Source: Candidatus Nanohalarchaeota archaeon (GTDB lineage: Archaea > EX4484-52 > B79-G9). From it: DNA of 5,977 bases. The stretch lies in NCBI GenBank assembly GCA_030594795.1, contig JAUVEK010000085.1, forward strand, positions 1 to 5,977, read 5' to 3'. Numbering within the stretch: position 1 is the stretch's first letter; each line of letters begins with the position of its first letter. The position numbers and the translations under genes are program-made. The notes under the pieces were generated by a model. The model searched no databases and had not been told where the DNA came from. It was given only the letters and a program-made list of their open reading frames with translations. Positions 5,907 to 5,977 of this stretch are shown in pieces.

Positions 5907-5977
5907 ATGATTCCAGAAAGTGATGAAACTAAAGATAAACTGTTTGAGATGTACGGTCCAAAGGGAGAGTTGCATAA
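5907..5977 (+). CDS. N-terminal 23 residues of an unidentified leaderless gene, cut by window edge
   Basis: From the ATG at 5907 the frame is open to the window end and reads MIPESDETKDKLFEMYGPKG followed by ELH, a polar, charged start with no signal peptide, so the product is probably cytosolic. There is no Shine-Dalgarno motif, but a TATA box lies 26 bases upstream, which supports a leaderless start. The nearby ATG at 5899 opens a frame of only three codons. I do not recognise the family from 23 residues. Confidence 0.55.
   Translation, partial: MIPESDETKDKLFEMYGPKGELH

Overview
The window looks like a stretch of archaeal chromosome. The evidence is a long valyl-tRNA synthetase of the archaeal type, TATA-like boxes about 26-29 bases ahead of several start codons, apparently leaderless starts, and GGTG-type Shine-Dalgarno motifs where there is a leader. 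Phylum cannot be settled from the sequence alone. An uncultivated lineage is plausible, but that is inference. I see no CRISPR array, tRNA, rRNA, insertion sequence or transposase.

Layout, left to right. The first 211 bases hold the C-terminal end of a methylenetetrahydrofolate reductase (MetF) homologue. It overlaps by four bases (ATGA) a 132-residue, four-helix membrane protein of unknown function. A 108-base spacer carries a TATA box and a Shine-Dalgarno motif that fix the start of valS (715-3168). Convergent with valS lie a 33-residue single-helix membrane microprotein (3183-3284, minus) and, upstream of it on the same strand, a short 'core' MetE-type methionine synthase (3331-4254, minus).

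The 319 bases between metE and the next large gene are not empty. They hold one TATA-like element that sits almost symmetrically between two leaderless starts (metE leftward, a HAD-phosphatase-like start rightward). The HAD gene appears broken: 16 recognisable N-terminal residues, then a stop, with coding-like sequence continuing in another frame. T-rich sequence follows it. Next comes a secreted or membrane-anchored bactofilin-like beta-helix protein with about 17-residue repeats and a C-terminal multi-helix membrane domain (4574-5722), then a T-rich terminator zone, and finally a TATA box with the first 23 codons of a leaderless gene that runs off the end.

How the genes fit together: MetF and core MetE both belong to C1/methyl metabolism leading to methionine, although they are about 3 kb apart, on opposite strands and not in one operon. 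ValS is housekeeping. The bactofilin-like protein and the two small membrane proteins point to the cell envelope. I do not see a clear multi-gene novel system. The most noteworthy items are the unlisted microprotein, the broken HAD gene with its shared divergent promoter, and the envelope-facing bactofilin-like protein.
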